DNA of 64,000 nucleotides from Acetitomaculum ruminis DSM 5522 (GCF_900112085.1 NZ_FOJY01000001.1:124001-188000), one strand, 5' to 3'. Counted from the first letter of the stretch, positions 36,265-46,199 are shown. Notes: generated from the sequence alone by a model not told the origin. Translations and numbers: made by a program.

Positions 36265-36440
36265 ATATTTATAATTTTTATATTATTTTTAATGTGGTGT
36301 TATTATTTAAACATTTGTCAAAATATCAGTGTATATAACTTCTTAAGATAAGTTGTGAAAGCAGTTTTTGAAGTTAGTACTTTTACAGAATAAGCAGTTT
36401 GCTTATATATATTATTTATTAAAAGCTAAAGGAGTAGGAA

Positions 36441-37583
36441 ATGAGATTTTTTCACATATCTGATTTGCATATTGGATTAAAATTAATGAACCGTGACTTA
36501 AGAAAAGATCAGGAATATATATTGGAAACTATTGTTGAAAAAGCAATAGAAAAAAAACCGGATGCTGTACTTATAGCAGGTGATATTTATGATAAGGCAG
36601 TGCCTTCATCTGAAGCTGTTGATGTATTTGATAATTTTATTTCAAACCTGTCTAAAGCTTTGCCAAATGCAAAAATCATGATGATAAGCGGAAACCATGA
36701 CAGTGCCAGCAGAATTAATGTTTTCAGAAATATTTTAAGTTCAAACAATATTTATATGATAGGAATTCCCCCTAGATTTGAGGACGAATATATAGAAAAA
36801 GTATCATTAAGTGATGAATACGGAAAAGTGAATTTTTATTTATTACCATTTGTAAAGCCATCTATGGTGAAAGAAATAGTGGGAGTAGACGAAAACGGAA
36901 ATAATCTTTCTTATGATGAAACCTTACACAGATTAATTAAAAGGGAAAAAATTGACTGCTCAGACAGAAATGTTCTTGTTAGTCATCAATTCTATCTTCC
37001 TAAAGGAAAATCAGCAGGAGATATAGAAAGATCAGATTCAGAAATAAAAACAGTTGGAAATATAGACCAGGTTAATGCTGATATATTAGAAATATTTGAT
37101 TATGCTGCATTAGGTCATATCCATAAAAAAATGAAAGTAGGATATGATAATTATCTATACAGTGGAACGCCTATTGCAACCTCAGTCAGCGAGTCAGGAC
37201 AAGAAAAAAGCATAACCTATGTAAATATGGGAGAAAAAGGAGATATTAAAATAGAGAATATTCCTTTAATTCCTCTTAGAAATGTAAAAATAATTACAGG
37301 AGAATTGGAAAAGGTTTTGCAAGAAGCATGTGAAGATTATGTAACCATTGTACTTACAGATAAGAAAGATTTGGATGTTATAGATATGCAGGACAGATTA
37401 AGAGCTGCTTTTCCAAACCTTTTGGAAATTAGAAGGACCAGTATTAGAAAAGCGGATTATAGGATTAATATGGATGAAAAAGAAGAATTAGATGCATATA
37501 ATTTGTGTAATTTATTTTTAAGTGACCTAGACGAAGAAGAACAGATTATTTTAAAAGAAGTTATAAATGAATTGGAATTATAG
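36441..37583 (+). CDS. sbcD: Exonuclease SbcCD, nuclease subunit SbcD
   Basis: 380 residues. Mre11-type metallophosphoesterase: FFHISDLHIG, IAGDIYD, ISGNHDS and later GHIH (ALGHIHKK), the metal ligands of the family, followed by a capping domain. With SbcC it cuts DNA hairpins and processes double-strand ends. ATG is eight bases after AAAGGAG. sbcC follows after 68 bases. Confidence 0.96.
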   Translation: MRFFHISDLHIGLKLMNRDLRKDQEYILETIVEKAIEKKPDAVLIAGDIYDKAVPSSEAVDVFDNFISNLSKALPNAKIMMISGNHDSASRINVFRNILSSNNIYMIGIPPRFEDEYIEKVSLSDEYGKVNFYLLPFVKPSMVKEIVGVDENGNNLSYDETLHRLIKREKIDCSDRNVLVSHQFYLPKGKSAGDIERSDSEIKTVGNIDQVNADILEIFDYAALGHIHKKMKVGYDNYLYSGTPIATSVSESGQEKSITYVNMGEKGDIKIENIPLIPLRNVKIITGELEKVLQEACEDYVTIVLTDKKDLDVIDMQDRLRAAFPNLLEIRRTSIRKADYRINMDEKEELDAYNLCNLFLSDLDEEEQIILKEVINELEL

Positions 37584-37651
37584 TAATTTTTTATTGTGTC
37601 CTTATTACGGGATAGAAAATCTTTTAATAGTTATTGGAGGAAATTAGAAGC

Positions 37652-40600
37652 GTGAGACCTATTAAATTAACATTACAGGCTTTTGGCTCATATGGAAAAA
37701 AGACAGTTATAGATTTTACAAAGCCAAACCAGAATCTTTTTCTGGTAACAGGAGATACAGGCTCCGGAAAAACCACTATTTTTGATGCAATAGTTTTTGC
37801 ATTATATGGAGAAGCCTGTTCTATGAACAATAAAAAAGACGGAGCAGAACTTCAAAGTCATTTTATTGATTTAAATACAAAACCTTGTGTAACATTGGAG
37901 TTTTCGGAGTTTCAAGGTGGAGAAGATTTAATATACACAGTAACAAGAGTACCAAGACATGTCAGACCTTTTAAGCGAGGAGAAGGTTTTAAAGACGAAA
38001 AAGAGACGGTTTCTCTTATAATGCCTGACGGCAGTGAATTTTCACAAAATACCAAAGAAACAGACGAAAAATTATCAGAAATTGTTGGTCTTACCAAGGG
38101 GCAGTTTATGCAGGTGGCTATGATAGCTCAAGGTGAGTTTATGGAGCTTTTAAGAGCTGATTCCAATAAGAAAAAAGAAATATTCAGAAAACTTTTTGGA
38201 ACAGAAACATATCAGAATATTGTTGATGTGTTAAATAAAAGATGCAAGGAAAAACGAACTGCTATTACAAATCTTAAAACAGTTTGTCAAACAGAAGTTG
38301 CTCATATAACCATACCCGAAAATAGGGAGAATTCAGAAAGATTAATAGAGCTAAAAGATGATATTTTAAAAGCTGATAATATTAATTTTTTCAGTATTGA
38401 GGAGCTTTTAAAGGAATTAAAGATATTATGTAACGAACTGTGCAATGAAAAAGAAATTCTTTCAAAAGAGTATTCTCAAAAAAGTAAATTGCGTGATGAA
38501 AAAAGAGATGAACATAATAATGCGGCGACTCTCCTTGGCTTTTTTGAACAATTGGAAAAAGCTAAAAAGGATATAATAGAGTGTCAGAATAAAGAAAATG
38601 AAATGGCAGATAAAGCCCTTTTGGTTAAAAATATAAATGATGCTTATGAAGTTGAAGCAGTGTATAAATTATTTGATAGTGCATCTAAAACCCTTAAAGT
38701 TAAACAAATAGAGTTAAATGATATCAATGAACAATTACCTTATCTAAAAAGAAATGCACAAAATGCTGAAGTTAATGAAAAAGAAGCAAAAAAATTTAAA
38801 GAAATTCAAGATGAACACTATGCGAAACTGGAAGTTGAAATAAAAAAAGAACTTGAAATTTATCAACAAATAAATATTCTTAAAGAAGAAATTGAGGGTA
38901 AAAAAGAAGAATTATTAAAAGCACAAAATGCAGCAGAGGATATAGAAAAGGTAATAAAAGAATTTGATGAAAATGTAAAGGAATGGCAGGAAAAATCAAA
39001 TGAATTAAAAGATGTAAATGTTGCCCTTGAACGCTGGAAAAATGACAAGAAAGAAGAAGAAATCTTAGAAAAAGAATTAAGTGAGATTAAGATTTTACAT
39101 AGAACAATTACAGATTTAAACGAAACCGCAAAGCTTAAAGAAAAAGAGTTTTTAATTGCCAATAAAAACTATACACAAAAGCGTGATGAATATGAAAACA
39201 AACAGATGATTTATTATGCATCTCAGGCCGGTATTCTTGCAAGTAAGCTTATAGAAGGAGAACCTTGCCCTGTTTGCGGTTCTACAAATCATCCCTCACC
39301 TTGTAAGTTAAATGATATGAATAAAGACATTACACAGGATATTTTGGAAATACTATCAAAGGAAGTAGATGATTTAAATAAAATAAGAGAGGAAAAATCC
39401 GGAGATTCCAAAAGAACAATTGATAGATTAGAATCTGACGAAAAGCTTTTTAACGATAAGATTAACAAGCTTTTTGATCGTATGAGAAACTCTATTAAAA
39501 CAGTGAAAGTTCCTTTTTTACCATCTATAGACGGGGCAATAGAATGTTTGATAGACTGGGAAGCAATCAATAAAGCAGAAGGAAAGAAAATACAAAATGA
39601 TTTGGAAACACTTTCAAAACTGGAAAAATCTCTTTCAAGTGCTGAAAATAAAAAAGAGGAGTTAAATAAACAGTTTAAAGAAGCTCAAAACAGGAAAATA
39701 GCGGTTAATACCGAGTTTGAAAAATCCAATGCAACTTTGTTAAATCTTGAAAAAAATAAAAAGTATAAATCTGAAGAAGTTGCAAAAGACAAGCTTGCTA
39801 ATGCCAAAGAAACAAAAGAATACAACGATGCAACTTATGAAGCAGCACTTCTAAACTTGAAAAAAGCTCAGCCTGAATATGATAAATGTAAGGCACTCAA
39901 AGAACAATATGAAAAGGAAATTCCTAAACTTATTACGGAATTGGAAGAAAAAGAACTATCTTATAAGAAAATTCTTGAAGAGAGAAATATTACAGAGTCA
40001 GAATGGAAAGACATTAAGAAAAAACATTTTAAAAACGAGGTAGATTCGTTAAATAAAACGATAGATGAATACAATAATAAAAAAGCAACAGCCAATGGAA
40101 TAAAAGAAACAGCTTTAAAAAATATTAATAACAGAAAAAAACCAGATTTGGAAAAACTCCTAACAGAAAAAGAAGAAGCTCAAAAGAGATTTGATGATGT
40201 TAAAGAGAAACTTGAAAGTATAAAAAATATTTATCAAGTTGATATGGAAAGTTATGATAAACTTGCTTCTAAGGTTGAAGAAAGCGGGAAAATTGTAAAA
40301 GAATATACAAAACTGGATAGTCTTTACAACAGACTTTCCGGAAAAGTTTCCGGAGCCAGAATGGATATTGAAACCTTTGTTCAAAGGTATTATTTAAAAA
40401 GAATCTTAAATAGTGCAAATATCCGTTTTGAAGATATGTCAGCAGGACAGTTTGAACTAAGAATGGTGGATGAAGAAAAGGCCGGCGAAGGAAAAAACAA
40501 AGGCTTGGATCTTATCGTTTATTCAAATATTACAGGAAAAGAAAGAGCTGTTAATACCCTTTCAGGCGGAGAATCCTTTATGGCTGCCTTATCTTTGGCA

Positions 40601-40852
40601 CTTGGTATGGCAGATCAGATTCAGGAGAATACATCCTCAATTAATTTAGATATTATGTTCATTGACGAAGGCTTTGGCTCTTTAGATGACCATTCCAGAA
40701 ACCAGGCAGTTAAAGTCTTGAAAAACATGGCAGGAGGTTCTAAACTTATTGGAATTATTTCCCATGTGTCAGAATTAAAACAGGAAATAGAAGATAAGCT
40801 TCTGGTAAGTAAAAACGAAGAAGGTAGTCATGTTAGATGGGATATATCTTAA
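37652..40852 (+). CDS. sbcC: Exonuclease SbcCD, ATPase subunit SbcC
   Basis: 1066 residues. Rad50-type SMC ATPase: Walker A GDTGSGKTTIFD near the N-terminus, long Lys/Glu-rich coiled coils on both sides of a zinc hook CPVC (near 539, in the middle), and at the C-terminus the signature LSGGE and Walker B IMFIDEGFGSLD. GTG 37652 is eleven bases after GGAGG; the TTG at 37634 overlaps that site and is unlikely. It forms an operon with sbcD. Confidence 0.96.
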   Translation: MRPIKLTLQAFGSYGKKTVIDFTKPNQNLFLVTGDTGSGKTTIFDAIVFALYGEACSMNNKKDGAELQSHFIDLNTKPCVTLEFSEFQGGEDLIYTVTRVPRHVRPFKRGEGFKDEKETVSLIMPDGSEFSQNTKETDEKLSEIVGLTKGQFMQVAMIAQGEFMELLRADSNKKKEIFRKLFGTETYQNIVDVLNKRCKEKRTAITNLKTVCQTEVAHITIPENRENSERLIELKDDILKADNINFFSIEELLKELKILCNELCNEKEILSKEYSQKSKLRDEKRDEHNNAATLLGFFEQLEKAKKDIIECQNKENEMADKALLVKNINDAYEVEAVYKLFDSASKTLKVKQIELNDINEQLPYLKRNAQNAEVNEKEAKKFKEIQDEHYAKLEVEIKKELEIYQQINILKEEIEGKKEELLKAQNAAEDIEKVIKEFDENVKEWQEKSNELKDVNVALERWKNDKKEEEILEKELSEIKILHRTITDLNETAKLKEKEFLIANKNYTQKRDEYENKQMIYYASQAGILASKLIEGEPCPVCGSTNHPSPCKLNDMNKDITQDILEILSKEVDDLNKIREEKSGDSKRTIDRLESDEKLFNDKINKLFDRMRNSIKTVKVPFLPSIDGAIECLIDWEAINKAEGKKIQNDLETLSKLEKSLSSAENKKEELNKQFKEAQNRKIAVNTEFEKSNATLLNLEKNKKYKSEEVAKDKLANAKETKEYNDATYEAALLNLKKAQPEYDKCKALKEQYEKEIPKLITELEEKELSYKKILEERNITESEWKDIKKKHFKNEVDSLNKTIDEYNNKKATANGIKETALKNINNRKKPDLEKLLTEKEEAQKRFDDVKEKLESIKNIYQVDMESYDKLASKVEESGKIVKEYTKLDSLYNRLSGKVSGARMDIETFVQRYYLKRILNSANIRFEDMSAGQFELRMVDEEKAGEGKNKGLDLIVYSNITGKERAVNTLSGGESFMAALSLALGMADQIQENTSSINLDIMFIDEGFGSLDDHSRNQAVKVLKNMAGGSKLIGIISHVSELKQEIEDKLLVSKNEEGSHVRWDIS

Positions 40853-40919
40853 CATTCAGTAAGTGGATTTTACTTTCTATAACTAATTGATAATATTTTT
40901 CATTTAATCGGGAATATTT

Positions 40920-40947
40920 TTTACATAATAAAGTACTGTAGTATAAT
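40920..40947 (+). promoter_or_regulatory. Probable promoter of the DUF3267 gene
   Basis: TTTACA (40920-40925) and TATAAT (40942-40947), spacing 16. Confidence 0.55.
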
Positions 40948-41045
40948 ATTTTTACTATTGCTTTTAACAAAAAGACATAAATTTCTGATTGATTAATAGA
41001 TATACGGATATATATTATATGACTATACAATAGGGAGAAAAGATT

Positions 41046-41669
41046 ATGTTTAACATTCATTTAAAGGGAAAATTTCGTAGTGAAGAAGATTTGAAAGAGG
41101 GAAGAGAACTTCCTTATAATGCCATTATGTATGATGAGGGTGATAATATTTGGGAAGTGTTCTTTACAGGATTTATTTGTGGCATACCGGTTTTTGCATT
41201 GATGCTTGCAATTATAGTGTTCAGATTTAAAACATTGAATTTTTTCTTGCATTTTAATATAGAAACAATGATTGTATTTACTGTTACCTTAATAATTAAT
41301 TACCTATTGCAATATGTTCATGAAATAATACACGCATTTTTTTATCCTAAAGAAAGCGAAAAAGAAATTTGGAAATATCCAGAACAAGGTGCCTGGTTTA
41401 TTTATTGTGATGCTTTGATGAACAGGAACAGATTTATTGCAATGTGCCTTGCACCGGCTATTATTCTTGGTATTATTCCATTTATAATATGGATATTTAT
41501 TGCGAACTATTTGCCGTCACTTTACAATATTTGTTTTGTATTTTCCTGCGTGTTGCTAGTTCTGGGGGCTATAGGGGATTTTGGAAATGTATATAATACC
41601 CTGACACAGGTACCTAAAAAGGCAAAAGTAATGAATTATGGATTACATTCATTTTGGATATTAGATTAG
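41046..41669 (+). CDS. DUF3267-type membrane zinc metalloprotease
   Basis: 207 residues with about four membrane segments (40-60, 75-95, 128-150, 155-178). HEIIH (H92-E93-H96) is a zincin motif inside a helix, and a later Asp in GAIGDFGN is a plausible third ligand, as in the DUF3267 family of putative intramembrane zincins. The substrate is unknown. It sits between sbcC and the convergent citrate synthase gene. Confidence 0.85.
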   Translation: MFNIHLKGKFRSEEDLKEGRELPYNAIMYDEGDNIWEVFFTGFICGIPVFALMLAIIVFRFKTLNFFLHFNIETMIVFTVTLIINYLLQYVHEIIHAFFYPKESEKEIWKYPEQGAWFIYCDALMNRNRFIAMCLAPAIILGIIPFIIWIFIANYLPSLYNICFVFSCVLLVLGAIGDFGNVYNTLTQVPKKAKVMNYGLHSFWILD

Positions 41670-41675
41670 TATAAT

Positions 41676-41715
41676 AAAAACAGGTCAGAAAGTATGATAG
41701 ACTATCTGACCTGTT
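41676..41715 (-). terminator. Rho-independent terminator of the citrate synthase gene
   Basis: CAGGTCAGA (41681-41689) and TCTGACCTG (41705-41713) form a 9-bp stem; read on the minus strand it is followed by a T-run (the AAAAA at 41676-41680). On the plus strand only TTAATTT follows, so termination there would be weaker. Confidence 0.75.
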
Positions 41716-41738
41716 AATTTATAATAAAAATGATGAAG

Positions 41739-43118
41739 TTAAATATCTAAATTGTCATCTAAAGCTTCAGCCGGTATTTTTACATGCTCTCCTCCATATA
41801 CATATGCAGGACGCATAATCTTTGAATTATTACTTAATTCTTCTAATCTATGGGCACTCCAACCTGAAATTCTTGAAATAGCAAAAATAGGAGTATATAG
41901 CTGTGTTGGAAGGCCCAACATTTTATAAACAAATCCACTGTAAAAGTCTACATTGGCACAAACACCCTTAAACATTTTTCTCTTGCTTGAAATAATTTTT
42001 GGAGCAAGTTTTTCAACCAGTCTATAAAGGGCAAACTCTTTTTCACATCCCTTTTCCTTAGATAGTTTTTCGGTATATTCCCTAAAAATAAGTGCTCTCG
42101 GGTCTGACAGAGAATATACGGCATGTCCCATACCATATATAAGACCGGCTTTATCAAAAGCTTTTTTATCAAGAATATTTGTTAAATATTCACCTACTTC
42201 ATCTTCATCTGTCCAGTCCTTAACTGTGTTTTCCATATCTTCAAACATTTTAATTACTTTAAGATTGGCACCACCGTGTCTTGGACCTTTAAGAGATCCT
42301 AAAGCAGCGGCAATGACTGAATATGTATCTGAACCTGAGGAACTTATAAGTCTTGTGGTAAAGGTAGAGTTATTACCACCACCATGTTCCATATGAAGTA
42401 TTAAAGCGATGTCTAAAATCTTTGCTTCAAGCTGAGTAAATTTGGAATCAGGCCTAAGGATTCTTAAAATATTTTCAGCTGTAGATAATTCAGGTGACGG
42501 AGAGTGAATAAACAAACTGTTTCCGTCGTGATAGTGACTATAAGCCTGGTATCCATATACAGAAAGTAAAGGAAAAAGGCTTATAAGTTCCAGACATTGA
42601 CGAAGTACATTAGGAATTGAAATATCGTCTGAATTATCATCATAGGAATAAAGGGTAAGTACACTTCTTGCCAGAGTATTCATCATATCTCGACTCGGAG
42701 CTTTCATAATAATATCTCTTACAAAGCTGGTAGGAAGAGTACGATAATTGGCCAGCATCTCCGAGAAATCCTTAACATCCTTTTTACTTGGATATTTACC
42801 AAATAGAAGAAGGTATGTAGCTGTTTCAAAACCAAAATTGTTATTTTCTCCAATAGATTCAACTATATCTTCAACATCAATACCTCTATAATAGAGTTTT
42901 CCATGGGTAGGAATTCTCATATTATCAACTTCTTTTACTGCATTAACATCTGAAACATCAGTAATGCCGACTTTAACACCCGCACCATTTAAGTCACGGA
43001 GTCCACGTTTTACATCGTATTTTGCATATAATTCAGGATCTATCTGGTTTGATTTGGTTACCAGATTAGATAATTGTATAAGTTCCGGGGTTATTTCATA
43101 AAAACTTGTAGAATACAT
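41739..43118 (-). CDS. gltA: Citrate synthase
   Basis: 459 residues. The catalytic His of HMEHGGGNNSTF, the second His of YGMGHAVYSLSDPRA and the Asp of ANVDFYSGFVY are present, so the Si-type active site is complete. It condenses oxaloacetate with acetyl-CoA; in a fermenter this feeds 2-oxoglutarate for glutamate synthesis. An N-terminal extension of about 40 residues precedes the core, as in many clostridial enzymes. ACGGAGGT lies about five bases before ATG. It is divergent from pckA. Confidence 0.96.
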   Translation of the reverse strand: MYSTSFYEITPELIQLSNLVTKSNQIDPELYAKYDVKRGLRDLNGAGVKVGITDVSDVNAVKEVDNMRIPTHGKLYYRGIDVEDIVESIGENNNFGFETATYLLLFGKYPSKKDVKDFSEMLANYRTLPTSFVRDIIMKAPSRDMMNTLARSVLTLYSYDDNSDDISIPNVLRQCLELISLFPLLSVYGYQAYSHYHDGNSLFIHSPSPELSTAENILRILRPDSKFTQLEAKILDIALILHMEHGGGNNSTFTTRLISSSGSDTYSVIAAALGSLKGPRHGGANLKVIKMFEDMENTVKDWTDEDEVGEYLTNILDKKAFDKAGLIYGMGHAVYSLSDPRALIFREYTEKLSKEKGCEKEFALYRLVEKLAPKIISSKRKMFKGVCANVDFYSGFVYKMLGLPTQLYTPIFAISRISGWSAHRLEELSNNSKIMRPAYVYGGEHVKIPAEALDDNLDI

Positions 43119-43839
43119 TGATTACCTCCGTTTGTTCTTAATTTTTATTCTTTTTTAAACCTTCTTTAACTGTCAATAATTGAAGTATATAAAATCAACA
43201 TAATAAAATAATTAGAAATCATGGGATAAAAACAGGATTACTTACAATCTAAAGTATAAATATGCATTTATTGAAAATTCTATTATTTTATCTGAAGTTC
43301 TAATTTATCATATTAATGATAGATTTATACAGTGATATAAATAAAGTAATGATAATAAACACAATAAAAAAAATCAAATCTTTTCTTTTGAGAACGCATA
43401 TTGCGGATAAATTTTATCAATATCGTAGTATAAATCCAGAAATATTAAAAAAGATAATTAATTATCAATTTTCATTTTAACATGAAACCCTTCCGTTAGA
43501 CAATAGAAGAGTGAGTTTTTATTAATTTTTATGAATAATTTATAATTTAAGTAAAGCTAAAAATAAAGAATATAAAAATCATACAAAAATCTAATTAACT
43601 TGCTCAAATATATTATTATATGTTAATATATACTCGGCAAATATCGAGTGATAAAAATGATTTTTAGAACTCGTTTTCAAGCAAATTAAACAAAATAATC
43701 ACGTTTTGTATTTATTTTAATGAAAGGAAAAACTGTATAATAATTATTTCATTCAATAAAATTGTTTAAAAATTCATAGGATTTTTGAAATTAGATTATT
43801 ATTAGTTACTAATTATTATGCAGCAGGGTAGAAAAGAAT
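43119..43839. other. 721-base intergenic region between divergent gltA and pckA
   Basis: Very AT-rich. I see the gltA ribosome site (minus strand, AACGGAGGTAATC), an extended -10-like box (TGTTAATAT, 43621-43629, with TTGCTC at 43600), and a hairpin with a T-run (listed separately). The long tract 43200-43600 has no gene, RNA or clear repeat that I can name; it may hold a promoter array. Confidence 0.5.
43645..43677 (+). terminator. Terminator-like hairpin in the pckA leader (possible attenuator)
   Basis: CGAGT and ACTCG, with an inner AAAAAT-ATTTTT, form a stem followed by TTTT. A third ACTCG (43632-43636) can instead pair with the same CGAGT, so two exclusive hairpins can be drawn. Confidence 0.4.
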
Positions 43840-45495
43840 ATGTCTACAAAAGCTTATTACAAGAGAAGCGAAATAGGACCAGGCAAGGTTGGATTTTCTA
43901 AGACCCGATCAATTATTGAAGGAGCGTTCTACGGAAACAATGTAGTTAAGGTTAATACCTTAAAAGAAGCTTATCAGCTTGCAAAAGAGTCTCCGGGAAC
44001 TATTGTTACGGATATGCCTGTATACAGGGGAGAAGAGTTTGGTTTGGAAAAAGATGCAAAAGTTCTTCTTTTTAATGATGGCTCTGTAACGGGAAGATGT
44101 GCAGCAGCTCGTCGCATCACAGGAGAACCGGGAGTAGATACGGACAACCTTGACAAGAAGGTAATGGATGCTGTTTACGATACCCGTTATGAAACACTTT
44201 ATCATGCAGAAGTGTTTATTGGTTTACATCCTGAATTTATGGTGAAGGCACATTTGCTTATTCCTGAAGGAGAAGAAAACATATTGTATTCCTGGATGTT
44301 AAATTTCCAGTATATGTCAGATGAATATGTGAAAATGTATAAATCTTCAAAAGAAATCGAAAATGAACCAGATATTTATATATTCTCTGATCCACAGTGG
44401 AGTCATCCGGATCATCCTCTTGGACTTACATATTTTAATACAGATCAAAACTGCGCAGCTCTTTTGGGAATGAGATATTTCGGAGAACATAAAAAAGGAA
44501 CGCTTACCATTGCTTGGGCTATTGCCAACAGACATGGCTATGCATCATGCCACGGTGGACAAAAAGAATATACACTCGATGACGGAAGCAAATATGTTGC
44601 AAGTGTGTTTGGATTATCCGGATCAGGTAAATCTACATTAACTCATGCAAAACATGGTGGAAAGTATTCCGTAACAGTGTTACATGATGATGCTTTTGTT
44701 ATAAATACTCAGACCGGCTCATCCATCGCTTTAGAGCCGACATATTTTGACAAAACAGCAGATTATCCTGTTGATTGTGAGGATAATAAATATCTTCTTA
44801 CGGTTCAAAACTGTTCAGCTACTTTGGATGAAGATGGAAAAGTAGTTATAGTTACAGAAGATATCAGAAACGGTAATGGTAGAGCTATTAAATCAAAATT
44901 ATGGTCACCAAACAGGGTGGATAGAATAGATGCTCCGGTAAATGCAATATTCTGGATTATGAAAGATCCTACAATACCACCGGTTGTTAAATTAAAAGGA
45001 GCTTCTTTGGCTTCAGTTATGGGGGCAACATTAGCTACTAAGCGTTCTTCAGCTGAGAGACTTGCTCCGGGAGTAGATCCTGATGCATTGGTAGTTGAGC
45101 CATATGCAAACCCATTTAGAACCTACCCATTGGTTAATGATTATAATAAATTTAAAACTCTTGTAGCTGATAGAAATGTAGATTGTTATATTATCAATAC
45201 CGGTGATTTTATGGGTAAAAAAATACCTAAAGAAGTTACCATTGGCATTTTAGAATCAATAGTAGAAAAGAAGGCTGATTTTAAACAGTGGGGACCTTTC
45301 TCAGAAATTGAATTTGCAGAAATTGAAGGATTTATTCCTGATATGGAAAATGCTGATTATATTAAAACACTTAAAGCAAGAATGAAAGACAGAGTTGATT
45401 TTGTTAAATCAAGAGATACATTCAAGGAAGGATATGATAAGCTTCCGGCTGATGCTTTAGAAGCAATAGAAAAAATCCTTTCAGAGTTAAATTAA
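43840..45495 (+). CDS. pckA: Phosphoenolpyruvate carboxykinase (ATP)
   Basis: 551 residues. ATP-type PEPCK: the P-loop GLSGSGKST (about 258-266) and the metal-binding HDD (LHDDAFVI, about 286), with RCAAARR near the N-terminus as an oxaloacetate-binding segment. In fermenting gut bacteria it often runs toward oxaloacetate and yields ATP. The ribosome site is weak (GCAGGG, about 14 bases before ATG). It is head to head with gltA, which uses oxaloacetate. Confidence 0.96.
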   Translation: MSTKAYYKRSEIGPGKVGFSKTRSIIEGAFYGNNVVKVNTLKEAYQLAKESPGTIVTDMPVYRGEEFGLEKDAKVLLFNDGSVTGRCAAARRITGEPGVDTDNLDKKVMDAVYDTRYETLYHAEVFIGLHPEFMVKAHLLIPEGEENILYSWMLNFQYMSDEYVKMYKSSKEIENEPDIYIFSDPQWSHPDHPLGLTYFNTDQNCAALLGMRYFGEHKKGTLTIAWAIANRHGYASCHGGQKEYTLDDGSKYVASVFGLSGSGKSTLTHAKHGGKYSVTVLHDDAFVINTQTGSSIALEPTYFDKTADYPVDCEDNKYLLTVQNCSATLDEDGKVVIVTEDIRNGNGRAIKSKLWSPNRVDRIDAPVNAIFWIMKDPTIPPVVKLKGASLASVMGATLATKRSSAERLAPGVDPDALVVEPYANPFRTYPLVNDYNKFKTLVADRNVDCYIINTGDFMGKKIPKEVTIGILESIVEKKADFKQWGPFSEIEFAEIEGFIPDMENADYIKTLKARMKDRVDFVKSRDTFKEGYDKLPADALEAIEKILSELN

Positions 45496-45577
45496 CTGAT
45501 TTTATATGGAGATAAAAAAATTAATAAAAATTTTAAAAGCTTTTAACAATAATTGCATGTTTTTTGTTTAAGTTGCA

Positions 45578-45606
45578 TTGAAAAAAATGACTTATTGTTT
45601 TATAAT
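45578..45606 (+). promoter_or_regulatory. Consensus promoter of the 6S RNA gene
   Basis: TTGAAA (45578-45583) and TATAAT (45601-45606), spacing 17, pointing to a start near 45613. Confidence 0.7.
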
Positions 45607-45612
45607 GAATAA

Positions 45613-45832
45613 AATCAATAATGTGCCTGGGGTGTTCGACATAACTGCTATTTTGAACCTACAAATTTTATTCGGGATGCCTACTATTGCTGTTAGGAAG
45701 TCAAGCCTTGTAGTTGACCGTTCTGGTAGACTGAGGAACAGTTGCGGTGACCCACCTAGCTGTGGCTAGGCGTCAAAATTGCAGGGAACGGCATTTTGGG
45801 TATGTAAAAGCAGCTTAACAGGCTGCTTTTTT
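45613..45832 (+). ncRNA. ssrS: 6S RNA
   Basis: About 220 bases from the predicted start to the end of the terminator. The 5' part (GTGCCTGGGGTGTTCG, then TTTTGAACCTACAA) and the 3' part (GGGAACGGCATTTTGGGTATG) form a long wobble-rich closing stem: GUUC pairs with GAAC, GGGGUG with CAUUUU, AUGUGCCU with GGGUAUGU. The middle (GGAAGTCAAGCC, ACCCACCTAGCTGTGGCTAGG) fits the internal-bulge layout of firmicute 6S RNA, which mimics an open promoter and binds sigma-A RNA polymerase. The assignment is from remembered sequence pattern; the 64-codon open frame inside it (from 45578) is rejected. Confidence 0.75.
45806..45832 (+). terminator. Terminator of the 6S RNA gene
   Basis: AAAAGCAGC and GCTGCTTTT pair around TTAACAG, with a T-run. 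Confidence 0.85.
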
Positions 45833-45884
45833 CATAGGGGATGTTAGAGTAAAACTTATTTATCTTTATATTGATAATTTTTTC

Positions 45885-45913
45885 TTGAATTGTTTACGTT
45901 AATGTGTTAAAAT
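45885..45913 (+). promoter_or_regulatory. Promoter of the pheST T-box transcript
   Basis: TTGAAT (45885-45890), 17 bases, then TAAAAT (45908-45913) preceded by TGT, an extended -10. Confidence 0.6.
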
Positions 45914-45919
45914 ACAGGA

Positions 45920-46199
45920 AAATTTGAAGTTTATAAATATTTTATAAATGTTGAGAAGACGTTTAGTAGACATTTTTGCTACTTACAGAGAGAAGAGGTT
46001 ATTAGCTGAAAGCCTTTTTAAGAAAAGAAAAATGTTGAATTTCCCGTTGGAACAGCTTATCTGAATTTTCTTTATTTTTTGAAATATTAAGATAAGACGT
46101 ATGGATGCGTTAAATCCTTTAAGAGCCGGATTTTATTCGGAAATTGGGTGGTACCGCGGATATTAGCTTCGTCCCTTTGGGGATGGAGCTTTTTTATTA
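45920..46199 (+). promoter_or_regulatory. T-box riboswitch leader, predicted phenylalanine-specific
   Basis: The hallmark T-box TGGTACCGCGG is at 46149-46159, followed by the terminator GCTTCGTCCC/GGGATGGAGC and a T-run. AGAGAGAAGAGG near 45987 and the specifier region GTTGAATTTCCCG (46034-46046) precede it; TTC at 46041-46043 is the likely Phe specifier. Uncharged tRNA-Phe would bind and prevent termination, raising pheST expression. Confidence 0.88.
46167..46196 (+). terminator. T-box-controlled terminator
   Basis: GCTTCGTCCC, TTTG, GGGATGGAGC, then six T. Part of the T-box leader. Confidence 0.88.

Larger units (their letters stand above)
36086..36440. other. Intergenic stretch between leuD and sbcD
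   Basis: 355 bases: a small GAAGCGAAAGCTTC hairpin (about 36147-36160), the leuD terminator (36168-36198), the sbcD promoter (36236-36264), then about 175 AT-rich bases with no recognisable element. Confidence 0.6.

Noticed and set aside
45578-45769. 63-residue plus-strand open frame after pckA
   Set aside because: It starts inside the 6S promoter, lacks a ribosome site and lies on the RNA gene.
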